52,450 nucleotides of DNA from Gloeophyllum trabeum ATCC 11539 (Eukaryota > Basidiomycota > Agaricomycetes > Gloeophyllales > Gloeophyllaceae): positions 2,505,896 to 2,558,345 of the forward strand of contig NW_006920412.1 of assembly GCF_000344685.1 (NCBI RefSeq), read 5' to 3'. How positions within the stretch are numbered: the first letter of the stretch is position 1; each line of letters begins with the position of its first letter. Shown piece by piece: positions 40,775 through 51,765 of this stretch. The notes below the pieces were generated by a model that was given only the letters and a program-made list of their open reading frames with translations, was not told the DNA's origin and searched no databases. The translations under genes were made by a program, and so were the position numbers.

Positions 40775-43034
40775 ATGGCAAAGGCTCGTCGACGGTCTAC
40801 ACGCTCGAATGCTCAGAAGTCCCCGGAACATGACGCAGAATCGGATTCCGGACAGACGTCCCTGAAGGTTGAGCAGACGGAGGGTCAAGAGGACCGCTCA
40901 GAGGACGACAAGTGTCCGGCTTGCAAAGATGAGAATGGAGAGGTGACCGCTTTGGCGGACAAAGAGAGTTGGATACGATGTGATGCGTGCAAGACATGGT
41001 ACCACTGGCGATGCGCTGGGGACGGCGGTGAATTGGAGCGGATAGACAAATGGTGAGCCTGAGCTGGGGGACAGCGGAGGAATGTTACAGACGTTTGACA
41101 TCATCACAAGGTTTTGCAAGGAGTGTCTAGCGAAGAACCCGGCACGGTCGATAACTTTCAAGCCACCGGCGCGCAAGTCCTCGCGTAAGCGCACACAGCT
41201 TGACTATGCAAACCTCAATTCAGGGCTGGAGTCGGATCCCAACCGGTGGGCTCAGATGCTCCAGGGAAAGACTATCAAGGAGAACAATTTCCCTCGGATG
41301 AAAGGTGCAGATGTGAATCTGGATTGGCTTGAAAGCGATGAAAACGCCTTGCGCCAACCAATTGTGATCGAACAGCCGGATGGCTTAGGGCTGAAGATGC
41401 CACCGAGAGACCTGGGCATCGACGATATAGCAGAGATAGTAGGAGAAGACACACCAGTTGAAGTGATAGGTACGGAATCGCATCGCCTGAGGGTAACTGT
41501 TTGTTTACCCTCTGCGCGAGTTCCCAGATGTTGCATCGCAGTCTAATGTGCCAGGATGGACTCTGAAGAAGTGGGCGGAGTACTACAACTCTAGCCCAGA
41601 AAAACGGGATAAGATTCGAAACGTCATCTCGCTTGAGATCTCGGGTACAAAGCTGGGTGATGAGGTGCTACCACCAAAGTTGGTCAGGGAATTGGATTGG
41701 GTGGAGAGGTTTTGGCCGAATACGAAGAGGGGTAGGGGGCATGCGTACCCTAAGGTGCAGCTCTACTGTCTAATGGGTGTGGCGCAAGCTTGGACGGTGA
41801 GTAGTCCTAGATGGCTCGTATATCGATTTCACTGATCATGAGGCAGGATTGGCATATCGATTTTGCAGGTTCCTCGGTATATTACCACGTCCTACGAGGA
41901 GCCAAGGTATTTTATTTCATTAAGCCAACGCCCGCGAACCTTGCCGCGTACGAACGATGGTCAGGAACTGAGATGCAGAGCCATACGTGGCTAGGCGACT
42001 TGGTGGACGAAGTTGTGAAGGTCGAATTAACTGCGGGGAATACGATGATCATACCAACTGGCTGGATACATGCCGTCGTAAGTACCGCAATATCTGTGTG
42101 GCGCTTAGTGCTTACGGTCCAAACAGTATACCCCTGTGGATACCCTGGTCTTTGGTGGCAATTTCCTTCACTCTTATAATGTTGCCACCCGTGCGTATTC
42201 GTGGGATATGATTGATGGACGGTGCTGACTATCCTGCAGAGCTCAAGGTTCGGGACATAGAGATCTCGACTCATGTACCTAAGAAGTTCCGATTTCCGTT
42301 CTTCGCAAAGTGCGCTTTTGCGCCCTCTTGTTGAATGTAAACTTATATGTCGTGAATCCTGCAGGTTGTGCTGGTATGCCGGCGAAAAATATCTCCGTGA
42401 CCTCAAAGCGCGGGAGGAATTTTCTCCTCGTGTTTTGGAATCGGTGGAAGCGCTCGCTGACTTCCTGGTCTCCGAGGCTCGGACCATGGAACGAGGGACA
42501 GAGCAGGCGAAGAGAGAAGCCAAGGAACAAGTCCCCGGGGACCGCGTGAAGGATGCGTCTGCACTTGCGCGTGAACTCAGGTGGAGAGTGCAGCAGGCGC
42601 GAGGACACCTGAGCGACGACGAAGATAGCGGCGGTTCAGCGCGGAAGAGGAAGCATGGGGAGATGGACAGCGCGGACGATGGCACGCCGATGTTCAAGCA
42701 TTTTAAACCGCGGTCATGGGACAGGGTGCTCGCACAGCCCAAGGAGACCCTACAGAAAGTGATCAAGGGCCGCAAACCTCCAGACGAGGATACTTGGAAT
42801 TCCGACTGGATTGACCACCTGAGTGACTCGGCCATGGACACCGGCGAAGGTGATGAACTGGAGCTCAGACGTCGGCGGGACGTTGTGATCAAATTTAGGA
42901 GGACGGAGAAGGGCCTGGAGAGGCACCGCGTCGAACGTGTGGTCGAGGAGTGGGAATGGGTAGGGGCGGCAGCGGCATCGAAAGAGGCTCCTGTGAGCAC
43001 GTCTGCGCCGGCAGTCGAGACCAACGGGGGTTGA
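40775..43034 (+). CDS. JHD1: JmjC histone demethylase with PHD finger (JHD1/KDM2 type)
   Basis: By homology removes methyl groups from H3K36 using Fe(II) and 2-oxoglutarate. Seven exons give 646 aa: 40775-41052, 41111-41469, 41528-41796, 41847-42077, 42127-42190, 42240-42309 and 42365-43034. The PHD finger (about residues 47-97) has [23 protein letters not shown] and WFCKEC. The JmjC domain shows QAWTDWHIDF (Fe-binding His and Asp), [11 protein letters not shown] (2OG lysine) and [18 protein letters not shown] (distal His). The KDM2-like helical region follows ([22 protein letters not shown]). The charged C-terminal tail has an NLS-like ARKRKHGE and a long [12 protein letters not shown] segment. 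All metal ligands are present, so it should be active. Confidence 0.92.
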
Positions 43035-43255
43035 TATTTCATTTAATGTTGTTTTCCAGTTTACACGACCCGTGTTGTCTGTATTATTATTCATTTTGTT
43101 TTCGAGAGTCGCAGCTGCAGTCCGCCTGTTTGGAAGTGCGTCTGAGATAGCCACGTGAGAGGGTTAGGTCGGACTCCCATCCTTCCGACCCGTTGCTCTC
43201 GACGCCTGTTCTCTCGCTCACTTTCGTCTCTCGACCATCCTTCGCTCCCCTTCTA

Positions 43256-45568
43256 ATGTCTCAGACGCAGCCGCCCCCGTCTGTCGATGAACATACCCAG
43301 TCTCCGCAATCCCTGGCAAGCGCCCAGTATGACGGGTATCACGCTGATCAAGCCGAGGGCAGGCCCCAAGCTTCCAATGCTATACCCAACGATATACAAT
43401 ATAATAACGTACCTCAGTCATCAGGTACGTGTGTCGCCTTTTCTTCTATCTTACTCGAGTACGATTGTTTACCTCTCAAACGACCCGCAGCTAATCCTCT
43501 AATGCGACATGCCAATCGTTCAGTACCATCTCTTCCCTCCCATCCGTCTCAGCATAGACAGAAGCAAAATACTGAGCCTGCTCCACCCCTACCTCCTTAT
43601 GACCCTACGTCTGCGTTGGATCATTTCTCTGCGATGCGACTGAGTGACCCCCAGCCTCAGGCTTACAACGCGCTGTCTCCCGAACCTATACCTCGCGCAG
43701 GGACTTCCATGTCCATGCGTTCTCTTTCGCCTTCCGCGCCGTCAGGCTACCCACGCCAGGCAGGCAATTATTCCCGGGCACCCCTCCCCGGTAATCCCGC
43801 CGAATTCAGACATGGCTCCGGAACAGGGCCGGCTTATCCATCGAACGGCGCGTCCGCTTCTCAATACAATGTTTACGGTAACGGAGGCGTCGCGTACCCT
43901 CAAAACGGCTACCGCGACGCAGAGACGATGAGCATGTATTCTCGCGATGACCACGGCTCGGTCAACTCGTACAATCCATCCGGAGATTACCACTCGTACG
44001 CGTATTCTCCTAGTGACTATAGTCAGGCTGGCTGGCAGGGGCAGCAAGGAAGCTATGGTACTGTTCAGTCCGGCGAATACGACCCGTTTTACTCTGCTGC
44101 ATCTGACGTCCTGGGTATGGCTCCTCCACCACCTGCGCCGATGGCTCCCATAGCTGGACCCTACGCCCAGAGTCAAGCGTCGTTGGTTTCAAGTCACTCA
44201 GCGCCGTATCCTGGTCCGCGCACTCAGAGCATATATTCCCAAGATAGCGGACATTCTGGCGACGCTGCCAATGTATCTGCTCCTTCTGTTTTGGACAGTG
44301 GGGATGATAGTGACCCCAGTCTTCGTCCGCAGTTGCGGAGATCCGGTACTACAGCATCTGTAACGTTGCGCACCCAGAAGACCAAAGCCGTGGACCTAAG
44401 CGCACCTCCCTACACTAAGGCGTACATCGACGAGTATCGTCAACGGATCAAGGCTGATCCCGATCCTGACGCCCACTTCCAATATGCCAAGTATCTCATC
44501 GATGCCGCTAAGAAGATCGGCGCGGATGCTAAGGACCAGCGTGCGGTACGGAAGTATCGCGACACGCTTGTCACTGAAGCACTCAAGGTCATCCGGCGAC
44601 TCGCTACTCAAGGCCAGCCGCACGAGGAAGCGCAATTCTTCTTGGCAAATTGCTACGGCACTGGTGCACTGGGTCTCCAGGTGGATCATGAGAAGGCTTA
44701 CCACTTGTACTTACAGGCTGCGAAGCAGAACCATGCAGCGGCCGCGTATAGGGTTGCGGTTTGCAACGAGATCGCTGTTGGAACGAGGAAGGAGCCAGCG
44801 CGAGCCATCGCGTTCTATCGCAAGGCTGCCTCGCTGGGCGATACCGCCGCTATGTACAAGCTCGGAATGATCTTGCTGCAAGGCACGCTGGGTGAGGCGA
44901 AGAATCCTCGAGAAGCGGTTGGCTGGCTGAAGAGGGCTGCGGAACAGGCCGACGAGGAGAATCCCCACGCCCTTCATGAGCTGGCGTTACTCCATGAGAT
45001 GCCTAATAATGGGCTCGTCCCGTACGACCCGGCGTATGCCAAGCGGCTTCTGACTCAGGCGGCCCAGCTAGGATACACGCAGTCGCAATGCAAGCTGGGT
45101 CACTGCTACGAGGTGGGGGCTCTTACATGCCCGGTGGATCCGAAGCGGTCCATTGCCTGGTATACCAAAGCTGCGGAGAAGGGAAGCGCAGAGGCCGAGC
45201 TGGCATTGAGTGGATGGTATCTTACGGGCTGTGAGGGCGTCCTGAAGCAGAGCGACTCTGAAGCGTACCTGTGGGCGAGGCGAGCGGCGAACAAGGGACT
45301 CAGCAAGGCGGAATATGCGGTCGGGTACTATGCGGAGGTAGGCATAGGTGTGAAGCAGGACATTGAATTCGCAAAACGATGGTATATGCGTGCCGCAGGT
45401 AAGCCTTCTGGCTCGTATTCACGCTGGCGCGGTAGTTGACTCCGCCTAGCGCAAGGTAATAAGCGAGCAATGAATCGATTAACGGAGATGAAGAGAACTG
45501 GCAATAAGAGGATGAATATTGCACGCCCAACGCGGCAACAGGCGAAGGATGAGTGTATTATTAGCTGA
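43256..45568 (+). CDS. SKT5: Sel1-repeat chitin synthase activator (Skt5/Chs4 type) with CaaX box
   Basis: Recruits and activates chitin synthase at the plasma membrane, by homology. Exons 43256-43424, 43491-45398 and 45450-45568 give 731 aa. The first ~370 residues are disordered, rich in Pro, Ser, Gln and Tyr. A Sel1 (SLR) solenoid follows: ANCYGTGALGLQVDHEKAYHLYLQAA, YRKAASLGDTAAMYKLGMI, CKLGHCYEVGALTCPVDPKRSIAWYTKAA, AVGYYAEVGIGVKQDIEFAKRWYMRAAG. Exon 3, reached by a clean gtaagc..cctag intron, adds a basic tail (RAMNRLTEMKRTGNKRMN) and ends in CIIS, a CaaX prenylation box as in yeast Skt5. Without exon 3 the frame ends 12 residues into the intron and the box is lost. The 66-base first intron also keeps the frame. 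Confidence 0.9.
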
Positions 45569-46460
45569 ATTTACATTATTGGTTGCATCTGGTCATGGTT
45601 AGTACTTCCAGCTGTTTGCAGAATGATGGAGCCAGTTCGGATTTCTCCCTGTGGAGCCTACTAGTACTCCAAGTCAATCAATCTGAAAGGATAAGTGTGC
45701 TCGGCTATGTTACCTTGCGACTAGCAAGGTCTGTGCGCATCGGGAATTGAACCATCAAAACTGTGTTTGTTTGTGGCATAAATACTGAATGCTATTGTCA
45801 ATTTTGTGCCTTTGTGTTTAGTCATTGCTGTGGTGTTGCATATTTTTGCTCTTGTCTCTGGAAGTCTCTCACTACCTAGGAGTAATTATGCTCTAGCAAG
45901 GCTACTGTACACTTCGAGAATTCAGTTATTTGAACTAAGGACATTTATTTGTACTTGTTTGTGGCAACAAGCATCCTGTGAAATGTTCCTCACTGACACC
46001 ACAGCTTACTATCGTGTGCTTCAAAGAGGTTGAAACCTTTGACTGGTATGATGCTATTAGAGCCATTCAATCCCAAACACACATCCAGATTCTGGTGGAT
46101 TCTAGGCAAGTCAGATTCTCCAGAATCCAGAATCCAGATTTCAGCAGAAGCTGCTCATATAGCAGCTTTTGAGAATCCATTGAGTGGGTTCCTGCCATTG
46201 ATGCTGGGTAGTGCATGTGATACATTGATGCACATTCAAACACTCTTATGTAAGCTGATGGTAACAATTAGTGCGTGCAGTCACAAATATGACATACACA
46301 TTATTTCTCCTCTTTTGATGCTGTTTGTGCCAATAGACATGTGTTATGGGGAAGACATGTAAGGCACTGGCCAGTGATGCAGTCATCAGGAAGATCCAAG
46401 TCTACTTTTAAGTTGAAAAATGACTATAAAGAAGCAAAATCAGAGAAAGTAGCGGAAGAA
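45569..46460. other. AT-rich gene-free region right of the gene block
   Basis: Composition changes sharply from the GC-rich coding block to AT-rich sequence. No coding region is supported. A patch at 46084-46190 repeats the motif CCAGA(A)TC/GATTCT several times. A single B-box-like GGTTCAATTCC is present on the minus strand (45743-45753) without a partner A-box. The region looks like old repeat material. Confidence 0.4.
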
Positions 46461-46579
46461 TAGAGCATATTCACTGTGGTAATTACCACAGCGTGGGGCC
46501 AATGGGGTCGCTTAAATCCATCAAAATTCCCTTACTTGGGAGCTCCACCCGTAGTAATTACCACACTGAATATGCTCTA
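46461..46579. mobile_element. 119-bp MITE with 31-bp inverted ends
   Basis: The left end (46461-46491) begins TAGAGCATATTCAC and contains TGTGGTAATTACCACA. The right end (46549-46579) is its reverse complement with 3 mismatches in 31. The ends start with TA, so the target duplication may be the TA dinucleotide used by Tc1/mariner-type elements. There is no coding capacity. The inverted ends match those of the element at 46949-47440. Confidence 0.75.
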
Positions 46580-46948
46580 ATGCCCCCTCTTTTCAAGTAC
46601 AGGAAAGTAACATAAAGCAGCACAGAAATGGAAAAAGTATATAAAGACCTTTTTAGCCAGAGCATCAGTCTGCTTCCTTTGTAAGCTTCAAATACATTTT
46701 CTACTGATGGCAAGAACTATGTGGATATGATCATTTACTGCTATTTGCGGAACATAAGGCGGTGTGCCACTTTCAAGGTGTGAGATGGCCTCCAGGCAAG
46801 AAAAATCCATAGCACCTGTGGCAGGGCTTGGATTGACTCAGGAATTTGTACATAGGGGTTTTCAGTATAGAAACAGAATTGTGGTATCAAAGGAATCACG
46901 AAAATCAGCCCATGAGATGTCCATAGAGTAAGGGTGCTGTGGAGGCAT
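46580..46948. other. Spacer between two MITEs
   Basis: 369 bases of AT-rich DNA. No gene, RNA or clear repeat structure is seen. Confidence 0.4.
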
Positions 46949-47440
46949 TAGAGTGTATCTGCTGTGGTAATTACCACAGGATTTTAGGAATAGGCATACG
47001 TGCGTTTTGGAATAGGACCACACACCACACAATTGGGGCTATGCGCCACTTTTAGCCACAAGAAGTATGATATTACCAGAAAAGGATTTGTTATATATAG
47101 ACTGTGCCGTATGCATCAAGAGCTGAGGCCTGGGAAACTCCTATGTAACAGAGGCAGGCTTGTGAGGATAGGGCGGCAGCTTAGCAGTAGTTCTAGTAGG
47201 TTCATAAGGAGTGTTCGCGCTATATGATGCGTCGGTGAGTTCAAAGTCGCGGTGGCGGCGTTGCTGCACCGAACACGTTACGCATCACGCATTTTGATTT
47301 CAATCAAAGAGGGAAAGGCGCTGAGGAGCGCTGATATCATCGGCCCCAAGCCAGGGCCCCCGGTGCACCTGGTATTGGAATAGCATACGGCTATTCCAGG
47401 AATAAGATTCTGTGGTAATTACCACAGCAGATACACTCTA
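46949..47440. mobile_element. 492-bp MITE-like element with perfect 31-bp inverted ends
   Basis: Positions 46949-46979 and 47410-47440 are exact reverse complements (31/31), beginning TAGAGTGTATCTGCTG and containing the 18-bp palindrome CTGTGGTAATTACCACAG. Weaker complementarity continues inward (GGAATAGGCATACG against the complement near 47384-47398). No transposase frame is present inside. It shares its end structure with the 119-bp element, so both are probably moved by the same unseen transposase. The perfect ends suggest a younger insertion than the 119-bp copy. Confidence 0.8.
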
Positions 47441-47707
47441 TTGTAGAAACAGTAGCTGGTCCATTGAAGGCAGAGAGTGTGTCATATCCCTTAGATAATT
47501 TGTACACAGACTGAGTGTATCTACAGAATGCTGAATTAAATTGGTTGTAACTGCTCTGGGCGACTCTCGGGCTGATCACCCTTGACCTCCGATGGTTACA
47601 CGCTCGACTTCAAATCAATTTTTGTTCCGACTTTCAACCTCGAACTCGACTCTGAAACTCCGACACTCTGACAACTCCGACATACGCCACATCGCGTCGA
47701 CGCCCTG

Positions 47708-48838
47708 ATGACTACACGCTACCCCCTACGTACGACCCGCACTCGTGTCGCTCTGGCACGGGTAACTCAAAAGGCAGCTCCACCCGCCAAAAAAGTGTCT
47801 GCTCAGTCAGACTCGGAGACTCATTCAGAGTCTCTAGACCCCCTTCCGGATAATGGATATACATCCGCCCCGGCCACCCCTGCTATCGAGCGTTCTTACG
47901 CCGATGCAGCGTGAGCGTGTATTCCCTCCTCTGATGAGAGGAGGGAGAATATTCCCTTGACGAGCACGCTGCGCACTGCTCAAGGGGTAACCAATATGTC
48001 TAAAAATGATGTATTAGGTAGAAATAGTAATTTACTCGAATTGAACCAGCTCGGCGCTGGAAAAAAGGATAACGGTGGGAACACCACATCCGGAACTGAC
48101 GAGGGACCTTGGGAAACAGTCGCTCGTCGCCACTGCAGGAGTCCTGCTTCTAGCGGGAAACAGTCTGGCCAGACTAAAAAGAAGGCTCGTGTCGAGTCTG
48201 TAAGCTCAGCATCTGAAACAGAGAAGTATTTGACGCCGGACACTAGAAGAAACGCAGAGGGTGGCATCTCCAGCCACAGCCTTACTCAAATGGGTAACGC
48301 AACTTCCCAGTTTGGTAGAAACTTTGTGGCTGGTGGTGCTGGTGAAGCTGGCCCCTCCCAGTCTGAAGGGAAAGCGGTAGACCCGAGGAATTGGGCCACC
48401 ACTGGTCTCAACGAAACAGACCTCGATGTTGAACAACAGCGCGCTGCACTCGAGAATTGGAATACTATTAGAGAAGTACAACTATCTAATAAATCCACCG
48501 GTCCCGGGTCACTAGACTCCGAACCTCGAAGTGATGGGGTTGTTGAGCCCAACAACTCCATACACAAACGTATTCGGGCATTGAAAGCCCTAACGGCTCG
48601 CTTGGAGGCTGAATTAGAAGAAGAAAAGCCGCAAGTGGCTGATCACTCACCTAACCAGCCACCCCCTTCCAAGAAGAAGAAGCAGGAGTCTAAGACCATT
48701 CTTCCCGAGCCCAAGAGCAAGGGGAAAGCATCGAACCACCCTCCCCGCACAAGGGGGAGCAAAGGGCTGAGACCTGTCAATCAAGTGCACCCTAGAAGCA
48801 CGATTGGTAAACATTCGACAGACTTAGACAGTCATTAG
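47708..48838 (+). pseudogene. gag N-terminal region (one internal stop)
   Basis: Frame 47708-47914 (MTTRYPLRTTRTRVAL..) and frame 47957-48838 are in the same phase and are separated by a TGA at 47912-47914. The stop lies in one arm of a nested inverted repeat (47906-47972). The product is hydrophilic, Ser/Thr/Lys-rich and disordered, with a coiled stretch (IHKRIRALKALTARLEAELEEE). It ends at a TAG where the frame must shift to continue into capsid. This resembles the variable N-terminal part of basidiomycete gypsy Gag proteins. Confidence 0.65.
47906..47972. repeat. Nested inverted repeat around the gag internal stop
   Basis: Outer arms GCAGCGTG (47906-47913) and CACGCTGC (47965-47972) pair exactly. 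Inner arms CCCTCCTCT (47924-47932) and AGAGGAGGG (47937-47945) pair with a 4-base loop. The internal stop TGA overlaps the outer left arm. Confidence 0.75.
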
Positions 48839-49882
48839 GCCACTCACCGGGATCACCGGATGATTCTTCTGACGACTCGGACTCATCCAGTTCGTCATTT
48901 TCATCACGTCACAGTACCCCTGGCCTTTTGGTACTGAGCTCCTCGGAGTCTTTGGATAGCGAGAGTTCATCCGGGGAATCAGACGCCCCACCCAAGCACG
49001 GCCTAGGAGCTCGGCACGTGAAGGTGAAGGGGAAAAGTCCTAATTCAGCAAAAGGTACTAAAAAGAAAGAGAAGCAGTCTCACAAGACGCTTCTTAAACC
49101 GCATCCGCCTGCTAAGTACGATGGGACGGCGGACGTGTGTCGCTTCAATAAGTTCATGGCCGAAGCGATCGCGTACGTCGAGGATGGACGCCTCGAAAAA
49201 TCCAAACACGCTAGGTACATCGCCTACTTCCTAGAGGGAAAGGCTTATGATTATTATCATAATACTTTGGCTGGCAGCAGCCTGGACCTTGATGAATTCC
49301 TCAAGGGATTGTTCGACTACTGTTTCCCCATCAATTTCAGGGACCAGTTGCCAACGAAGCTAAATAGGTGCTATCAGGACAACCGCTCGGTCAAAGAATA
49401 CATTTTTGAACTTACTGAGCTGCTGAGCATGATTGGCACTTATAGCCGGCAAGAAAAAGTCGTCAAGCTCTGGAAAGGACTGAGTAAACCAATCCAAGCG
49501 AAACTATGGGAGCAGGAACTTGATCCTGACTTCACCCCATGGAAGACCGTGGCACAGTGGGCCAAGCGAATAGAGGTATCACTTGCCACAAGCAGCGCCG
49601 TTCGGGATACTGCTAGACACTACAAAAGTAAGCCTGCAGGTTCCAAGAATCAGAACGCACCTTCTCATTCCCAGCCTCTGTCATCTGACGGGAACAGAAA
49701 TGGATTTGGCAAGCCTTCCCCCCAGGGCAGGAAGCCATATGCCCAATCTGGTAAGGGTGCTTCCCATTCGGGAGGTGGCCGAGACCGGAGTGGCAACTGT
49801 TCAACAAACAAATCACACATGAGTGAAAAGGAAAAGGAGGTGCTCCGAGTGGCAGGGAAGTGTTTCCGCTGCAAGGAATTTT
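48822..49882 (+). pseudogene. gag capsid with broken zinc knuckle
   Basis: The frame begins in an acidic Ser-rich run (about 48850-48980). The capsid-type domain follows: HPPAKYDGTADVCRFNKFMAEA, YIAYFLEGKAYDYYH, YCFPINFRDQLPTKLNRCYQ and SVKEYIFELTELLSMIG. A Gly/Ser/Gln-rich linker leads to the nucleocapsid GKCFRCKEF, where the frame stops. One base later (+1 frame) the zinc knuckle resumes as EPTRNCPKG. The knuckle His is absent, so the CCHC motif is damaged as well as frameshifted. Confidence 0.75.
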
Positions 49883-51107
49883 GAGCCTACAAGGAACTGC
49901 CCCAAGGGGTATGCGGTTCGGCAGAAACAGTCAGATAGATCCCCGGGGCTGGATAACTTCAATGCTAATATTGATCTATCCAAAACCGAACAACTACAAG
50001 ACTTAGCTGATACCACAGAGATGATAGACACAATTACCGTGGGGCAGATCGATCTCTTCCCTAATGATCGACCGTCCAAAGTCAACCACCCTCGGCCCAG
50101 GCAGAATCCCAAGGCTCTGATTGGGGATCCCCATATCCCTCGGGGTACCCCTGTCAAGGGGACCAGGCCTCGTAAGCAGAGAAGGGAAAGGAGAGCTCCC
50201 CCTCATAAACTGCTGAAGGACAAACGGTGGCTCTGGAACAGAGACCCGTTAGCAGTGCGAGCGGAGAGTCTACTTATGCAAGGAGCACCCTATCCGGGCA
50301 ATAAGGGTCTCTGTAACCACGAGGCTGAACTGTGTATTTATTCGTCAGATAGATTCCACGTAAGGAGTCTGCGTGACGGGACTTACACAATTGTTGATGA
50401 CTTGGTCTGGGGCCATGCCGAAATACCTGGCGAGATGTTGGCGGACCCGGACTTCAATCTGGTACAGTGGTATCGACAAGCGCTCCGGCACTCTCTACCA
50501 CAGAGTATATTGACGGGGAGCAACACAACACTCAGCCAATATGTAGAACCTATGGGACCAGCCATAGCCAACCATGTGTCAGCCATATTGGAGTCAGATG
50601 CACCATACTATGGCGACAATAATCAGCGCCGCCATTCTTCATCCCGTTTCACTTGTCACCTGGATGATGATGAAGTTATTATTTATGACAGGGAATGGAT
50701 GTATATCACCCAGCTACCAGGGCAACATGCATTAAACCCAAAATTCAACTTACCGCACTGGTATGACTTACACCTTCGAGCCGCATTAAATGACCTTCGG
50801 CGACGTGTCATGGAGGGAGGCAACCAAGAGTGGTGTCTCCCTGAGCTATTCGAGTCTGATACAAGAAAACATGAATTCACGTGCATCTTGAATGACTACA
50901 AGGATTCTTTCACTCACCTCACTTCACCAAATCGAGTAAAGTGTAGTGATGAGGAGGATGTGTTCTGCATCACCAAGCTTAACAGGGTTCAAGTAAAACC
51001 GAATGCTTACCCCAACATTCAAAGGAATGCGGCAGTCACTAGGGACTTTAAAAGATTAATTCCCAAACCACTGGTGGTTGTAGTGAACATCAAATGGTCA
51101 TCCAGCC
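49883..51107 (+). pseudogene. Gag-Pol linker with duplicated WY motif
   Basis: A continuous frame of about 400 codons running from the zinc knuckle remnant toward protease. It carries two similar units: LADPDFNLVQWYRQALRHSL (near 50440-50500) and LNPKFNLPHWYDLHLRAALN (near 50728-50790), each preceded by an aromatic/acidic strand (TIVDDLVWGHAEIPG, EVIIYDREWMYITQLPG). I do not know a named domain for this duplication. The segment is seen between Gag and protease in some basidiomycete gypsy elements (inference). A one-base shift near 51092 separates it from the protease frame. Confidence 0.5.
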
Positions 51108-51285
51108 AAGGCCCTATTGGACTCGGGTTCGCTCGCTGACTTTATGTCCTATGATTTGGCAAATCAGCTTCGAGTCTCGAAGATCGATTTGGAGAAACCC
51201 TTACCGGTGCAGCTCGCTGTTCAGGGCTCGCGCTCCAAAGTCAACTGAGGTGCGAAGGCACAACTCCAGTACCAGGATATAGACT
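51093..51285 (+). pseudogene. Retroviral-type aspartic protease remnant
   Basis: In the third frame, the flap region ALLDSGSLADFMS carries the catalytic DSG. It is followed by LANQLRVSKIDLEKPLPVQLAVQGSRSKVN, an in-frame TGA (51246-51248), then GAKAQLQYQDIDC. The sequence then jumps to the region before RNase H, marking the deletion of reverse transcriptase. Confidence 0.75.
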
Positions 51286-51765
51286 GTGACCCATCAACAT
51301 GCATTTGAAGAAATCAAACAGATCGTACAAGCTCACTGGGATCATCATCGTCGGCCCCTGGACTACTCCCAAGACGCGGATCCAATCTTCCTGGTCACGG
51401 ATGCATCGCATGGAGGACTGGCTGGGGTCATCAGTCAGGGCCGGGACTTTAAATCAGCCCATGTCGCTGTGTTCCACTCTGCCAAGATGAATACTTCTCA
51501 GCTCAACTATGCAGTTCACGAATAGGAAATGCTGGCTGGCATGGAGTCGATGCTGCGTCACTGGGATGTTCTTCAAGGGGCCCGGTTTCGCTGGCTGACA
51601 GACCACAAAGGGTTAATCCACCTAATGAAACAGAAGATGCTGATGGGACATCAAGCGCAATGGTTAGAAAAAATCTGGAATTCGATTGAGTATGTACCGG
51701 GTTCCGACAATGTCTTGGCGGACGCGCTATCCTGCATCTACTCTGTGGACGGTGATAGGCACTAA
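51286..51765 (+). pseudogene. Ty3/gypsy RNase H with one nonsense codon
   Basis: Begins in the connection region (THQHAFEEIKQIVQAHW). RNase H acidic residues are readable in VTDASHGGLAGVISQG, YAVHE(stop)EMLAG, LTDHKGLIHLM and GSDNVLADALS. The TAG at 51523-51525 stands where the family has Gln (HEQE), so it is a simple C-to-T change. The frame is otherwise open. Integrase and chromodomain do not follow. Confidence 0.85.

Larger units (their letters stand above)
47708..51765 (+). mobile_element. Degenerate, internally deleted Ty3/gypsy retrotransposon
   Basis: Order of remnants: gag N-region, gag capsid with zinc knuckle, a linker region with a duplicated motif, aspartic protease, then RNase H. 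Reverse transcriptase is missing between protease and RNase H (junction near 51275-51285), and no integrase follows. The frame changes at about 48825, 49882 and 51092; in-frame stops occur at 47912-47914, 51246-51248 and 51523-51525. No long terminal repeat pair could be found inside the window: 47441-47707 and 51766-52450 show no matching blocks. A purine-rich run at 51868-51885 could be a polypurine tract. The element cannot move by itself. Confidence 0.85.

Noticed and set aside
45737..45760. B-box-like GGTTCAATTCC on the minus strand, as at the 3' end of a tRNA or a primer-binding site
   Set aside because: No A-box at the right distance, no acceptor pairing, and no TGG expected of a primer-binding site; kept only as a remark.
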